Source of the DNA: Pseudocercospora fijiensis CIRAD86
Taxonomy: Eukaryota > Ascomycota > Dothideomycetes > Mycosphaerellales > Mycosphaerellaceae
Assembly: GCF_000340215.1 (NCBI RefSeq)
Contig: NW_006921538.1
Span: 3,019,869-3,083,868 of the forward strand
Direction of reading: 5' to 3'
Length of the DNA: 64,000 nt
Position 1 is the first letter of the stretch. Every line of letters starts with the position of its first letter. The notes beneath the pieces are model-generated. The model did no database searches. It worked only from the letters and a program-made list of their open reading frames with translations, and was not told the DNA's origin. The position numbers and the translations under genes were made by a program. Positions 1-11,900 of the stretch are shown here, one piece after another.

Positions 1-1050
1 ATCTTCTTCTACGTAGACGACATTGTACTATTATATTACCGACAGCATATGTAAAAGGCAATAGACCTTAAGTAGAAGTTAATAAAGGAATATAAAATTA
101 GTAACCTAGGAAAGCTCTTATAGTTTCTCGGTATTAAAGTCATACGTAACAGACAGAACAGGAAGCTATAGTTGTTATAAAAGGCATACACTAAGAAGAT
201 AGGTCAGCGTTATAGAATTGATCCTAAGACTAGCAGGCGAGCAGAGGCACTATTGCTAACTAGATACGAACTATACGAGAAACCCACTAACAAGGAGACT
301 CGTTATATAGACTTATCAGCAATACTAGCCTACTAGAGCCGTATAGGATCGCTCAACTTTTTAGTAGTTTAAACTAGGCCGGATATAGCCAAAGCAGTTT
401 CTATGCTATTAAAGGCCCTTTAGAACCTACGACAAGAGGATATAGCCGCAGCCAATTGGTGTATCAAGTACCTACTACAGATAAGGCACCTATGCTTAGA
501 GTACAACGCCGATAGACTAGCAGTTACCGCCTATTCAAGCTAACAGCTTTACGAATTTTACGGAGCTTCTAACGCTTCCTATAGCGACTATACGGGTACG
601 AGACAGTTATTAGAAGGATGGATATTCAGTCTATTCAATAGACCAGTTGATTAGAAAGCAGCGCGATAGTCAACTATCACTAAGTCTACGACTAAAGCCG
701 AGCTGCTAGCTGCCTTATATGCAGGCTTAGAACTAATCTAGTAGAAGCGCTTCTTTAGCAATATTGGCCTTACCTTAGACAGCACACCGGTGCTATACTA
801 TAATAATATACAGACTATTCGAATCATCAAGGCGGATGCTAGCAAGTTAGATACTAAGCTTAGGCATATAGACATTCATTAATGCTAGCTACGCTAAGAA
901 CATAAATTAGGTCGTATACAATGCGAGTATCTAGCAACACAGGACATGCTAGCTAATGGGTTGACTAAGCTCTATAGCCCTTAGAACTAGAAGAGGTTCA
1001 TTAAACAACTAAGACTAACTAGACTACCTAACCTAACAACTAACTAAGAT
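1..1050 (+). pseudogene. Copia retrotransposon, 3' part of pol (RT end and RNase H), decayed
   Basis: Frame 1 opens with IFFYVDDIVLL, the Ty1/copia reverse-transcriptase active site with both Asp codons intact. It runs on through RT thumb and RNase H-like sequence; near 870-1000 it reads DIH..., EHKLGRIQCEYLATQDMLA and NGLTK, the usual copia RNase H C-terminus. Many in-frame TAG/TAA codons lie at expected Trp and Gln positions, as RIP would produce. The upstream part of the element is outside the window. It is a different copy from the Copia elements further right and cannot make a functional protein. Confidence 0.85.
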
Positions 1051-1940
1051 ATATAGTTGTAGGGGTATATAAGGAAGCAACTCTTCCTCTAACAACCTCT
1101 TCCTCTTTAGCAACACGAAGATAACTCTATATAATAGGTAGTAGGCGCCGCCCCCCCTATTAATTGTAACTAAGTCGATTAAGTACACCTTTATCGATTA
1201 GCGCTAACAAAAGTGTCTAATACGATAGCGACGACTAATTAGGACAAAGGATTCAACCTCACTTCCTAATACGTTATTATCGCCTATATTATTACTTCGA
1301 ACGTCACTTCTACTAACTAATAACAAGTCTGCGGCGATTGTATTAGTGCTAGTAATAATAGTGCAGTAGTCTTAGCTAAGGGTGGCGTCCTTAGTTAAGT
1401 TACCTATCCTAATTTATCAAATCTGTTTAACTAATATACATCTCACCTAATCCTTTATCTAATCAAATAGACGCTACCTATGCGATTGATATAATAACCG
1501 ATAGTAATAATGTAACGGGCTTAGTTTAGCTGAACTAACTTTACTGTACGATACGAGTACTTAGATAAGGCTTAATAGTGTCGGTCTGTGCTTAGACTAC
1601 GTAGGAAGACAACAGTTCCTAGTAATAGGGACTATATGTGAAGGTGTATATGCAGTCCGGATTATATAACGATATCCTTCTAGGGTAATCGGGGTATGAA
1701 ATAAGACTCTCTTATATATAGTATAGATTCAAACCATTTTTTTAGTATTTTAATGAAGTACTATATAAGGAGTTGAAAAGATTAATTTTTCTTTTGTTTG
1801 CATATAAAGAAGCATTGACTACCTTGCCTAAAATAGAAGGCAACCTCTTTTGTACAAGCTAAAGGGGTGTATAACGCGTCAGCTTAGTTATATAACAAGT
1901 ACGTAACTTCTTAGCTTGAAGAATTTTCATTGTATTTTAG
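1051..1940. other. RIP-altered non-coding repeat DNA, probably 3' LTR and decayed flank
   Basis: TA-rich, CA/TG-depleted sequence after the Copia RNase H end. A short purine-rich stretch near 1059 (GTAGGGGTATATAAGG) could be a polypurine tract with the 3' LTR after it, but the partner LTR is not in the window. I see no gene. The change to ordinary base composition, and so to host DNA, lies around 1930-1970. Confidence 0.4.
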
Positions 1941-2325
1941 ACTATAGAATAGAGCAGAACATAGGCAATCAACGAAGCCAATTCAACCGCCGGCAATGCA
2001 GTATTACGTAAGTAATCCACTGCGCTGTGCGTGATATCCAGGCAGTAGTAGGGTAGACGGTGGTCCGCGCGACTTGGCGTAGTGACTCTCGGATAGAACT
2101 AAGACATGGCCACGATTGCAGCGAGGACTTCACCAGCGTCACTTCCAAACGAATATCAAATAATGCGAAATCTTCGAACCTGCACGGCATCTCATCTTTC
2201 GATCGATCCATGCAGATCTTGGTCGCTTGATAGAACTACAGCTAGAGCAACAACATCAAAAGTATGGCAGAAAATGCTTTCGACGAGAAGAGATGGACTG
2301 TTTAGTATAGGTAGTAGTATGACCA
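1941..2325. other. Host 3' flank of the TrpRS-like gene
   Basis: Ordinary base composition, including CA and TG. It lies downstream of the minus-strand TrpRS-like gene and should hold its 3' UTR. No convincing gene: the short open frames show no recognisable protein features. Confidence 0.4.
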
Positions 2326-3513
2326 TCAGCGAATCAACCTCCGCGTCATCATCTCCTCCAGATAGTCGTCCGTGACCCGAACCCTGATTTCCTGGAACGA
2401 CAAGACAACCTGTTGTATTGCGACTATGAGAGACTCCCTGAGCTCAATCGACCGCACAGTGCCGTGCGCAAAGCCCATCTTGAGTCGTGCCAATTCTTCA
2501 TCATCCTCCAGAAAGAAGTTCAGATATTCGAAAAGCGTTTCCATCTTGAAGCCACCATCGTCGGGGAAGGCAAGCTCAATCTTCTGTCGGACCGATTCGC
2601 CATCATCTGCAAGGAAAACCGCGGACACCGGCACCGAAGCCGACATTTTTTCCTCTGGCCCTTGCAAAGACGGCAGCAGGCTGGAGTAAAGGAACGCAGC
2701 TCGTTTGAGTCCCAAAGCTTCGGCGTGCTTCCTCACTTCACTGAAATAGCCGTCGATGTCCCAAGAGCACACAATTAAACATCGCATGTTTTGCAGTGTC
2801 GCTCGGTCTTCCTCTGTAGTGTCGGGTCCGAGGATGCCAGGAAACGACGTTGCGAATGTGCCTGCGCTTTGAGTCGAGCAGCAATAGAACATGCCGACAT
2901 TGTGTCGATCCTCAAACCCAAGGGCTTGTTTGATGTCCGAGACTCTGATCATTCTGGCCACGCGGATGATGTTCTGATAGAAGGGCCCTCCCACAAAATC
3001 GAGATTCGAAAACATAAAAGTCTTCACAGGATCGAACGCGAAAGCTAGTATGTCTTTGGCGTTTTCCACTGTGTACCGCTTCACTGTGGATACATCCAAG
3101 GAAGCGGAATGCAAGAGTTTCATGTCATCGGTGAGCATCATGATAAGCGGAGCACCGAAGACATCTTGGAGCCATCTGATACTGCGTCAGTGCTAGTATC
3201 TCGGAGAGACAGATAGTCAAACATACTTTGTGAATTCGAACGGTATGGAGTGTCCGAGATGTAGACTGTCACTGCTTGGACCGCGGCCAGTGAACAAATA
3301 AAATGGTTCTTTTCGTTCGTATTTGTCGAGGATGGTCTCCAGGTCTCGGTGACTGAAGACGATACCCCTTCGTAAAAAGCGATGCGGCTTCCGGCCAGTC
3401 ACATCCGTGAAACGCTGAAGGAGGTCCTTGTCGATAAGACTTGCATGAGATTTGGTAGCAAAGGCGTGGACCTCACTGCTCAGTGGAATATTCATCTCGA
3501 CTGAAATGCCCAT
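2326..3513 (-). CDS. Tryptophanyl-tRNA synthetase-like paralogue, class I aaRS fold, altered Trp pocket
   Basis: Two exons (3513-3227 and 3175-2326) flank a 51-nt intron (3176-3226, GTATGT...CAG). The join restores FTKWLQDVF and gives 378 aa. Over its length it resembles eukaryotic cytosolic TrpRS, which charges tRNA-Trp. The ATP-site signatures are intact: [14 protein letters not shown] (HIGH motif, about residues 75-88) and KMSAS (272-276). Residues that contact tryptophan in the human enzyme, by my recollection of its numbering, are changed: Tyr159 to Phe74, Gln194 to Met109, Glu199 to Met114, and Gln313 (IDQDPYF) to Ile in WDIDGYF near 234-239. The C-terminal domain is shortened (the AFSGG/GGN segment is reduced) and there is no N-terminal extension. 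The frame is open and not RIP-damaged. Probably not the housekeeping enzyme: an extra copy for resistance, another amino acid, or tRNA-independent adenylation are all possible. Confidence 0.85.
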
Positions 3514-3888
3514 GGTGGTTAACGTGCGAATATATCTGGAAAGAACGGCACTGCGGCCAAGGTCTCTATCTGATTGCCAATCCCCGCGTAAAGACTATCA
3601 TTAAATACTCGTACCGAACCTCACGTAAGATCTTGGCGACTGACATGAAGCTTTTGTCAGAATGGCCCGAAGCGCTTCGGGGCACTCCAAGGTCCACTGC
3701 GTCTATATGGACTTCACACCTTGCGACTTTGCGATGCATCCCAGATCCCGGTATTGTGGTGAAGAATGTGCATATACTGCATAAAATGTCTACAACTAGA
3801 TGTTGGCTAGAGCATGAATGTCGGCAGCTCGAGGAGGGTCATGGTGCATAAGCAAGTCCTCCGATCGTCAAAACAGACGCAGCTTGGT
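3514..3888. other. Intergenic spacer between the regulator and TrpRS-like genes
   Basis: 375 bp of normal-composition host DNA between the stop of the bANK regulator and the start of the TrpRS-like gene, which lie head to tail on the minus strand. It should hold the TrpRS-like promoter and 5' UTR. No extra gene was recognised. Confidence 0.5.
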
Positions 3889-4919
3889 TCACATTGTTGC
3901 ATTTATGTTTGCTCCCCTTACGAACAAAAGCTGCAAAATCGCGTCTTGCCCATTCGCCGCCGCAATGTGTAATGGTGTCTGACCTCGGGCATCCTTCACC
4001 TCAAGCATAGCACCAGCGCCCAGCAAACTTCCGACGATACCATCATGACCTTGAGTCACCGCAATGTGTAATGCTGTCCGCCCATCTTTTTCCCGCACGT
4101 CGAGACACGCAGGACGCTTGACGAGTTCTTCCACGACGCTTTGCTGTTGGTTCCCTACGGCGAGGTGCAGGCTGGTACGGCCCATTGAGTCCTGGGCAAG
4201 CACATTGGAGTTTAATCGCAAGAGGAGCTGCACAGTAGACAGTCTGCCGCTCTCGGCTGCAATATGCAGTGCAGTCTTGCCATCTTGAGGTACGTCGGAT
4301 GCGGCGTGGCTACTTGGCTAGAGAAGACCAATGTTAGTGCTTGCTGATGAAGAAACAGATGTCTTGGTACGGTACTAACATCCTCAGTTGACCTCGGGCA
4401 GACCTGTGAACTAGCATGTTCACCATTTCCGCCGCCAATGCCATTCAGAATCAGAGCCACCGGGTATGCTTCGCCCAAGTCCCATGAGCCAAGGGACGGT
4501 ATGTCTTGGTCTGGGTTATAAGAAGTGTCTACAATCGCCGACGGTGTTTGGAGCCCGGTTCTACTAATCGCTATGGCGTTGTCGCGGCTTTCGCAGTAAG
4601 ACACGGGCTTTGTGCTCTCGATGGAACCTCCAAGCATCGGCGCGCCAAATGTTGGTATTGATAGTTGGTTGGAGACGGCCTGTTTGTTCGATTCATCCTG
4701 TTCCGACCCTGGTGATGCGCCAACGACGAGGGTCATCTTTCCCACGGTCATGGTATCTCTAAATAATTCCAGCTCTTCCATCCGAGACTTCAGTCGCTTG
4801 CCTGTATTGATTTCGTGTTAGTGACTTTTGGCCGAGATTCTCATGGCTTGCAACTCACGGTAGGCCCTTTGCGCAATGCGATTCTGGACTTTCTTCCGAC
4901 TTGCGGCATCTTCTACCAT
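3889..4919 (-). CDS. bANK-type transcription factor (bZIP basic region plus four ankyrin repeats, ToxE-like)
   Basis: Three exons (4919-4859, 4801-4380, 4317-3889) with introns of 57 nt (4802-4858, GTGAGT...ACAG) and 62 nt (4318-4379, GTTAGT...CTAG, branch CACTAAC). All joins are in frame and give 303 aa. Residues 7-24 hold the fungal bZIP basic motif (RKKVQNRIAQRAYRKRLK). It runs into RMEELELF without a clear leucine-zipper heptad. From about residue 170 four ankyrin repeats follow (DGKTALHIAA, MGRTSLHLAV, DGRTALHIAV, RGQTPLHIAA). A basic region without a zipper plus ankyrin repeats defines the bANK family, known from ToxE, the regulator of the HC-toxin cluster in Cochliobolus carbonum. Presumably a nuclear DNA-binding regulator of nearby genes. 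The 68-bp LTR of a TRIM starts only 12 bp upstream of the ATG, so the native promoter now lies about 12.6 kb away. Confidence 0.87.
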
Positions 4920-4931
4920 TGCGGTCCTTGT

Positions 4932-4999
4932 TGTTGTAAAAAGCGACGCCGCTCCTAACCCCAAGTCAGAAGTAGCCCATATAACTTTGTCGTACAACA
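4932..4999 (-). repeat. 68-bp LTR of the outer TRIM, bANK-proximal copy
   Basis: It starts TGTTGTAAAAAGCG and ends CGTACAACA. Next to it, inside the element, is a pyrimidine run (CTCCCCCTACTTC; purine-rich on the minus strand), so this is the 3' LTR of a minus-strand element. It keeps three C residues (AGTCAG, AGCCCAT) that are T in the distal copy, so it was less exposed to RIP. It reads open and in frame into the bANK coding region. Confidence 0.85.
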
Positions 5000-5210
5000 C
5001 TCCCCCTACTTCTTTACTTCGGGGAAGTAAAGAAGTCCTCTCGACTTAGGTATCCTTATCCCGCTACTAGCGTAGTATACTCCTACTCGCGGTATAATAG
5101 AAGTGCCGGCAACCTTTCCTAAACGGGCTTAGTTCTCTTCTTTTACGCTGTAACTACTACGCTATATCGCCGTCGGCGATCCCTCGAAAGCGCAAAGCCG
5201 GGCTTATAAC

Positions 5211-5606
5211 TATTGTAAATAATATAGATAAGCGGTAAACTATTAGAATTGCTTGCTATTCGAACAAAGGACTTACTAGCTACCTATACACCCTAGCGCT
5301 AAGAATTACAAGCTATTACTAAGCCGTAAGTAAATAATCTTTTAACTTCCTTCTCTTTCTCCTACCTACAAATCCGACTAGACTCGCACATTCTCGAGCA
5401 TTCTAACATATTACAAATAATACAGACAAGCGGTAAACCGTTAGAATTGCTTGCCACCCGAACAAAGGACTTACCAGCTACTTATATACCCTAGCGCCAA
5501 GAATTATAAGCTATTACTAAGCCGTAAGTAAATAATCTTTTAACTTCCTTCTCCTTCTCCTACTTATAAATCCGACTAGACTCGTATATTCTCGAGTATT
5601 CTAATA
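5211..5606 (-). repeat. Two head-to-tail 198-bp LTRs (2-LTR junction)
   Basis: Units 5211-5408 and 5409-5606 are near-identical and abut directly. Each starts TATT(G/A)(T/C)AAAT and ends CTAACA or CTAATA, i.e. RIP-altered TG...CA ends. On the right is CTCCCTAGCCTCTAC (purine tract on the minus strand) and on the left GGGCTTATAAC (primer site). Polypurine tract, LTR, LTR, primer site is the order at the junction of a 2-LTR circle. Unit 2 keeps more CA dinucleotides than unit 1. Confidence 0.7.
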
Positions 5607-5621
5607 CTCCCTAGCCTCTAC

Positions 5622-7491
5622 TTAGCTATCTAGTCGTAAACTAAATAGCTAAGTCCTAATCCTTCTTAATCGTTTTTATCCCTAGGACTCTTTTTACGTT
5701 TTCTTCGAACTTCCCTTTTATTAGGGGCTTAGTAAGGAAGTCCGCGAGTTAGTCCTTTATCGGAATATGCTTTATATCGACTAGCTTGTCCTCGACTAGT
5801 TCCTGTACGTAATATACTACTACGTCGATATGTTTCGTTCTCGAATAAAATTCCGGATTTCGTACTAAAGCGATAGCCGCCTTATTATCCCCGTAGATAA
5901 TCGTAGGTTCTTTAAAGTCGTCTTCCGTAAGGTATCCGACTTGCTCGAGGAAATTTCGGATCTAAATAGCTTCTTTTGCGGCGTAGGATAGCGCTAAGTA
6001 TTCGGCTTTCGTAGTGCTAGTCGTTACGGACCTTTATAGTTTAGTAGACTAAGATATAGGTCCTCCGGCTAGTAGGGATATATATCCTATCGTTAACTTC
6101 CTAGTCGAGTCCGCCGCGTAATCCGAATCGGTATAGATAACCGGTAAACGAGTAACTAAAGTACTCGTATTGTTTTCGTTCTTCGGGATAGGACTGTACT
6201 TTATATAGTAGTCCCGAGCGTTCCCTAGGTATCTAAGGCCGTAGATACCTCCGTCGTAGTATCTCCTAGCCGGATTTACCGTAGATTAGCTTAGTCTTTA
6301 CGTTAGAAAAGATATATCCGGCCTCGTAGCTCGTACGGTCTAATTGAGTTTTCCGATAAGTCGTTAGTATCTCTAGACGTCTACTACCTCCTCGTCCTTT
6401 ATAATAGGTAGTAGATTCGTATATCCGTTTGCCGGAGTCGATACTTAGAAGGTTTCGTTTAGATCTAAGCCCTCTTCTCTAAGCGTATTTTCGATATAGT
6501 GCCTTTAATCTAGTAGTATAGATCCGTCGGCCTCTCTCTCGATTCGTCCGCTTAGTATAAACTTAGCGGGACCTAGATCCTTTATTTCGAACCTCTATAT
6601 AAGCCCGTCCTTTAGCGGTTTAACCTCCGCTTCTATCTTCGCTAGTGTAGTAGGATCGTCGACGTATAACGCGACTATTAGCGTATAGTCGCTATTAACG
6701 AAGACCGATTGATCCGTAGGTATAGCGTAGAGGTCGTATTCTTTAAAGAAGGCCGTAATAGTCTTATTCTAAACTCGTCCGGATTGTTTTAGTCCTAGTA
6801 CTCCTTTTAGGAGTTTAAGTACTTTATTAGTTCCGGGAACATCTAGGCCTTCCGGGATAGCTAGGTAGACTTCCTCTGTTAATTCTCCTAGTAGGTAGGC
6901 ACTTACTACGTCTATTTGGAATATAGTAAGTCCTTTACTAGCGGCGATAGCTAGGAGAAGGCGTAGGCTTTCGAGACGTATTACCGGAGAGAACGTCTTA
7001 AAGTAATCGATTCCGTAGCGTTGCGTAAAGCCCTTTCCTACTAATCTCGCTTTAAATTTATTAATTTGTCCGTTCGGTAGTATTTTTACTTTAAAAACCT
7101 ATTTCGGAGTAATAACGTTTATTTGCCCTTTTCTATCCTTTAGCTTAGAATAGTCGACAATCTCGTAGGTATTATTAGCCGTTAAGGACTCGATATGTTC
7201 TTTAATAGCGTCTTTCTACTGTCGGGAGTAAGGGCCGGTAATAGCTTCCGTATAGGTCTCGGGGATAGGTATTTCGAAGGCCTTTCGATAGTCGACTTTT
7301 AGAGCTACTAGCCCTATCTCGTCCCTTAGTCTCTTTAGTGCTTTAGGGACCCTCGTAGTCCTTCGTAGTCCTCCTTCGTTTATATTCGAATCCGTAGGAG
7401 TAGTAGAAGCCGTAGGAGTAGTAAACCTTTCGTCGTTTTTATTTAAATCGTTATCTTCGTCTTATAGTTTCGGAGTATTGTCTTCGGCTTC
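5622..7491 (-). pseudogene. Copia-1 pol, RT and RNase H part, decayed
   Basis: On the minus strand the RT active site reads VALYVDDP (YVDD codons at 6655-6666). RNase H reads EPTIIYGDNKAAIALV (about 5865-5910), a classic copia signature. Many TAG codons interrupt the frame. It continues beyond Gypsy-1 into the integrase/gag part at 14,596-17,300. The retained YVDD shows that decay here is by scattered nonsense changes rather than loss of the active site. Confidence 0.85.
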
Positions 7492-7496
7492 GGAGT

Positions 7497-7684
7497 TGTA
7501 AGAAGGGTTATGTTAGTAGGTAGATAGGGTAGTAGTAGATATAGTAGTATTCGATAGAGATCTAGGAGGAGAAGGAGGAAGGCAGGCTAGTTAGCCTAAC
7601 GCTAAGCGCTAAGCCCTGCCTAAGGCACTAAGACCCTAGCTTTACTCGAGCTAGTTATATACTAATTACGTATAGCCTCTAATA
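7497..7684 (-). repeat. Gypsy-1 LTR, left copy (3' LTR)
   Basis: 188 bp, matching 14403-14590 with scattered C/T and G/A differences of the RIP type. Confidence 0.9.
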
Positions 7685-8633
7685 TACGCTCCCCTTCTAA
7701 AGGCCGCGCCCTCGTAGCCTATCTATGTTCTAATCTTAACCTCTATAGCCGCTAACTTAGCATATTAACTAAGCTGCTTAGCCGCGCTAAATTAAACGCT
7801 TAACTACCTAATTATATAACTAAGCTAAACCTTACCTTCTAATATAATGTCTAACTCTAACTGCGCTATCCTTATATATAATAAAGTAAAGCGATATATA
7901 TCTATAAGAATTAAGGGCTATCGACTAATTATAATATAGGCTCGTCTTCCCTACTATAATAGGTAGACGTACGAGGTATTATAGTACTACCTCCGTTCTA
8001 AGTAATGTCGTTTCGAGTTCTTTGCGTCTACTCTTAAAAGACCTAGCAATGTCCGCTCCGAGGGTTGTTCTTGTTATTACGAGGGCTATTATTTACTATC
8101 GTAGTTTCACTAGCCCTAATTAGTTAGGTTTAGTAGCCTTTAATTGTTAATCTTATCTTACCTTTTTAGAAAAAACACAGTTCGTCTAGTTTCTATAGAT
8201 AAAGGCTATTATAAGTGTAATAGTTAAGGTTCGCCTTACTTAAAGGGTTAGAAAGATTAAGGAGTAATCTATTGTCCGCAAGATCGACCCCGGCTAGCTT
8301 AGCTCTATATTTTTGCCCTTAGTTAGTCTATTAATCGCTTAACCTTTTTAGTCCCTAAGCCCTTCGAACGGCTTAACCTTTTTAACCTAGTCGGTATAGT
8401 ACGGTTTAGCCTTAGGCCGCGGTATAGGTAAGGTTACCCTCGTAGGTATAGCGATAATAGTAGGTAATGTTAATAATAGCGGCGCTAGCCGTCTTAGCGC
8501 TAACTTTACCTTACTTCTAATTTCCTTCTTCGACTAGCAATACTTTAACTAGTAATATACTCTATAATACTATTACTAATATAGCCGCGCCGTCCCCCCG
8601 GCCGTCGCTAGCTTATAGCGCGACGCTATCGTT

Positions 8634-8655
8634 ATTATTATTATTATTATTATCT
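8634..8655. repeat. (TTA)n microsatellite inside Gypsy-1
   Basis: About seven ATT/TTA units in the 3' non-coding part of Gypsy-1. Gypsy-2 lacks the run at the matching place, so it is specific to this copy. Confidence 0.6.
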
Positions 8656-8929
8656 GCGCGCGTGCTATCCCCGCCGACCGCCTAGGCCTTAGGGCCTCGA
8701 TAGAATAAAGGAATAAAAGGGGGACCCGAATACTAAGAGAAGGGCCTTATTGCGTTAGCAGAGAGGTAAAATCCTTAAAAGAGTAGGCGATTAGTTAGCG
8801 CGTTATAGCGCGCTTATTAACGGTCGGTACGCGTTCGCTATAGTAGTATAGTATTATTGTCCTAGTTTGCCGGCCTCTAATTAGTTAGCTAATAGCACCC
8901 TAGGGGTAGCATTGTTCCTAGGCGACATT

Positions 8930-11900
8930 ATTTAGCCTTCTTCTTGTTCTTTATACTAGTCTAATACTTATCTAACAACTTAGTTATATCCTCGAAGGAA
9001 CCTTTAGCTTCCTACGAGTTCTATTTAGGTAAATAGCCTTACTATCTTGATAGGTATTCCTTCTTGCCTTGCCTAGTCTAGTGCTTTAGGATGCGTTCTA
9101 TAGACTATAGCTCTTTACTATCGGCTAAGACTTCTTCTAACTTAGTAGGCGCTTTATCGCCTTCGCGTTAATAGTATAGTTTAAGAAGGGATATATAAAA
9201 GGTATTACAGATAGTATAGTACAGTAGGAGCTATAACTAACAGGCCTATACGGAAGAGCCCTTAACTTCTCGAATGCAGAATAGGCTAATATATCTTAGT
9301 ACGAGCTTGGGCCTTGTTTTGCTATTAGGGGATAGGTGTTTGCGGATACGGAGGTTCTTCGTACTAAGTATAACTATATCGCCTTGTTTGAAGGTTATTA
9401 GTATATAGCGCTTATCGTAGTAGGTCTTTTAGTACTTTTAAGCCTTTGTTAGCTTCTTAGCTATCTTAGTATAGATTTCTCGTATCTTTTAAACCCTCTT
9501 AATAGCCGCTAGTATCTTAGGTTACCTGCTTCCCTTTCCTTACGCTCGGCCTCGAGCGATAGGGGGTCTTATAGCATAGTAGCGTTCTAGCCTATTATAG
9601 CTATATACGGTAAGACCTTAGTTAACGAGTAGACACTGTTATTATATACGAATTCGGCTAGTTATAGGAGGTTAACCTAGTCGTTAGGGTTCTTATTAAT
9701 GTAGCTACGCAGGTACTGCTATAGGGTAGCATTTTGCCTCTCGGTTTAGCTATCTATTTGTAGATAGAAGGCTATAGATAGCCGATGCTTAAGTCTTAGC
9801 TATAGGCATATCTCGCTCTAATAATAGGATATAAACGTCGAGCCCCGGTCGGAGACTATCCCTTTAGGGGTTCCCTAATAGCTATAGAAGATATTGTTCT
9901 ATAGGGCTTTAGCCACATTAATAGCAGTCTAATCCTTCCGCGCCGGGATATATCGAGCGCCTTTAGTAAATCGATCTACTATAACAAGGATAGCATTAAA
10001 GACGTCCTTGCTACCCCTATGCTTAGTAGGCGGAAGGCCTATAATAAAGTCTATTATTAGCTCTACAAATAGCTTCTTTAGAATAGGAAGTAAAGACAAC
10101 TCGCCGAATAGTAGGTATCTTAGTGCTCTAACTCGTTAATATACGGCATACGTGTTTACGTAGTCCTTTATATCCCGCTTACTATTTAGCTAGTAGTATA
10201 TACGCGATAGTAGCTCGTGCGACCTCTCTATACTATAGTAACTAGCAAGCTTACTATTATAGTGTCGCTTAAGAAGCTCTTGTCGGATCGAATACTCGGT
10301 AGGGATATACAATCTGCCTTTATAGCGCAAATAGCTATCGGCATTAATCGACTAATTCTTGCTAGATCTGGTTTTGCGACTACTAGTAAGCTAATCTATA
10401 CGGACTGTAGTAAAAGCGTCCCTTTACTAAGCGCGTAACAGCTCGTTTATAAAGGCTTAGCTATCTCCGTCCGTAAGTTCGCTTAATAGCACCCTCGCTG
10501 TCTTACGTAGTACGTACTATATGTATCTAGTAGTACTAGCAGCCGGATTAACTGCATTAGTACTCTAATCGCTGTTACTATATATAGCGATATCGACTAG
10601 GGAGTTATTATAGCTCTTTCTATTAGTGTTATTAGCCCTTGCCTTAATACGTACTATTAATATAGCAAGAGCATTAACATGCTTTAAGCCGTCGCGGAGT
10701 CCGGTAAGCCGCTTATTCTACGCTTACTTATTAATAATACGGGCTATAGCAATCTTATACTATAGGGTTAGAAACAAAGAATTAATATGTTAGGTCTCGC
10801 TATCGTAATTAGGTCGCCTCGATAGGCTATTAGTAGGGTTGCTTACGCCTAGCCGATATAATATATTAAAATCGAACCTAGCGAGATAGACGGCCTATCT
10901 AGCCTATCGACCTATAACCCTAGTAACCTTCGTAATTCTACGGAGGTTGTTATAGTCCGTATAGACCTAAATAGTGTGCTATATACTATCGAGATAGTAG
11001 CGCTAGTACTTAAAGGCTTCTACGATTACTAAGAGCTCTTACTCGTAGGTCTTATATCGGCGCTCTATATCGATTATCTTTCGCGAGAAGAAGGTAGTCG
11101 GGTGCTAGTAGGTGTTATTAGCCTATTGTAACATAATAGCTAATATAGCGAACTATAAAGCGTTAGTCTCAATACGGATCTGCCTACTTAGTACGAAATA
11201 GTGTAGTAAGGGGACTTTAGTAAAGCGTTGCTTTAAACCGTTAAAAGCGGCTTATGCTTTGTTAGTCTATTTGAACTCTCTAGATAGGTTAGCCTTGGTT
11301 TTAGTAAGCTTAGTTAGGGGCATTACGTATCGTAAGTAACCCTCGATAAATCGACGGTAGAAGTTAGCAAAACCTAGGAATAATTAAAGCTCCTTAATAC
11401 TAGTAGGCGTTAGCTACTTAGTAATAGTTTTAATCCAATTAGGATTAGCCTTAACACCCTTAGTTAATACGAGGAAGCTAAGGAAGGGCACTTCTATAGC
11501 AGCAAAGGTGTATTTAGAAGACTTGCAATATAAGCTATAGGCCCGTAGGCGGTCGAGTACCTTACGGACTATAGCCTAGTACTCCGCAATATTAGGTAAG
11601 TATATATAAACTAGGATATCGTCTAGGTAAACTATACAAAGGTAGTCTAATAGGCCTAATAGGGCCCGATTAATATAGGACTAGAATATTATAGGGGCAT
11701 TAGCTAGCCTAAATAGTATAACTAAATACTCGAAATAGCTATAGCGAGTGCGGAAGGCTGTCTTCTATTTATTACCCTTACGAATACGAATGCGGTAATA
11801 GGCGTCCTTAATGTCTAATATAGTATAGAAGTAGGCGCTAGAAAGGCGATCGAGGGTCTTATTAATAAGCGGAAGTAGATAGCGGTCCTTAATAGTAATA

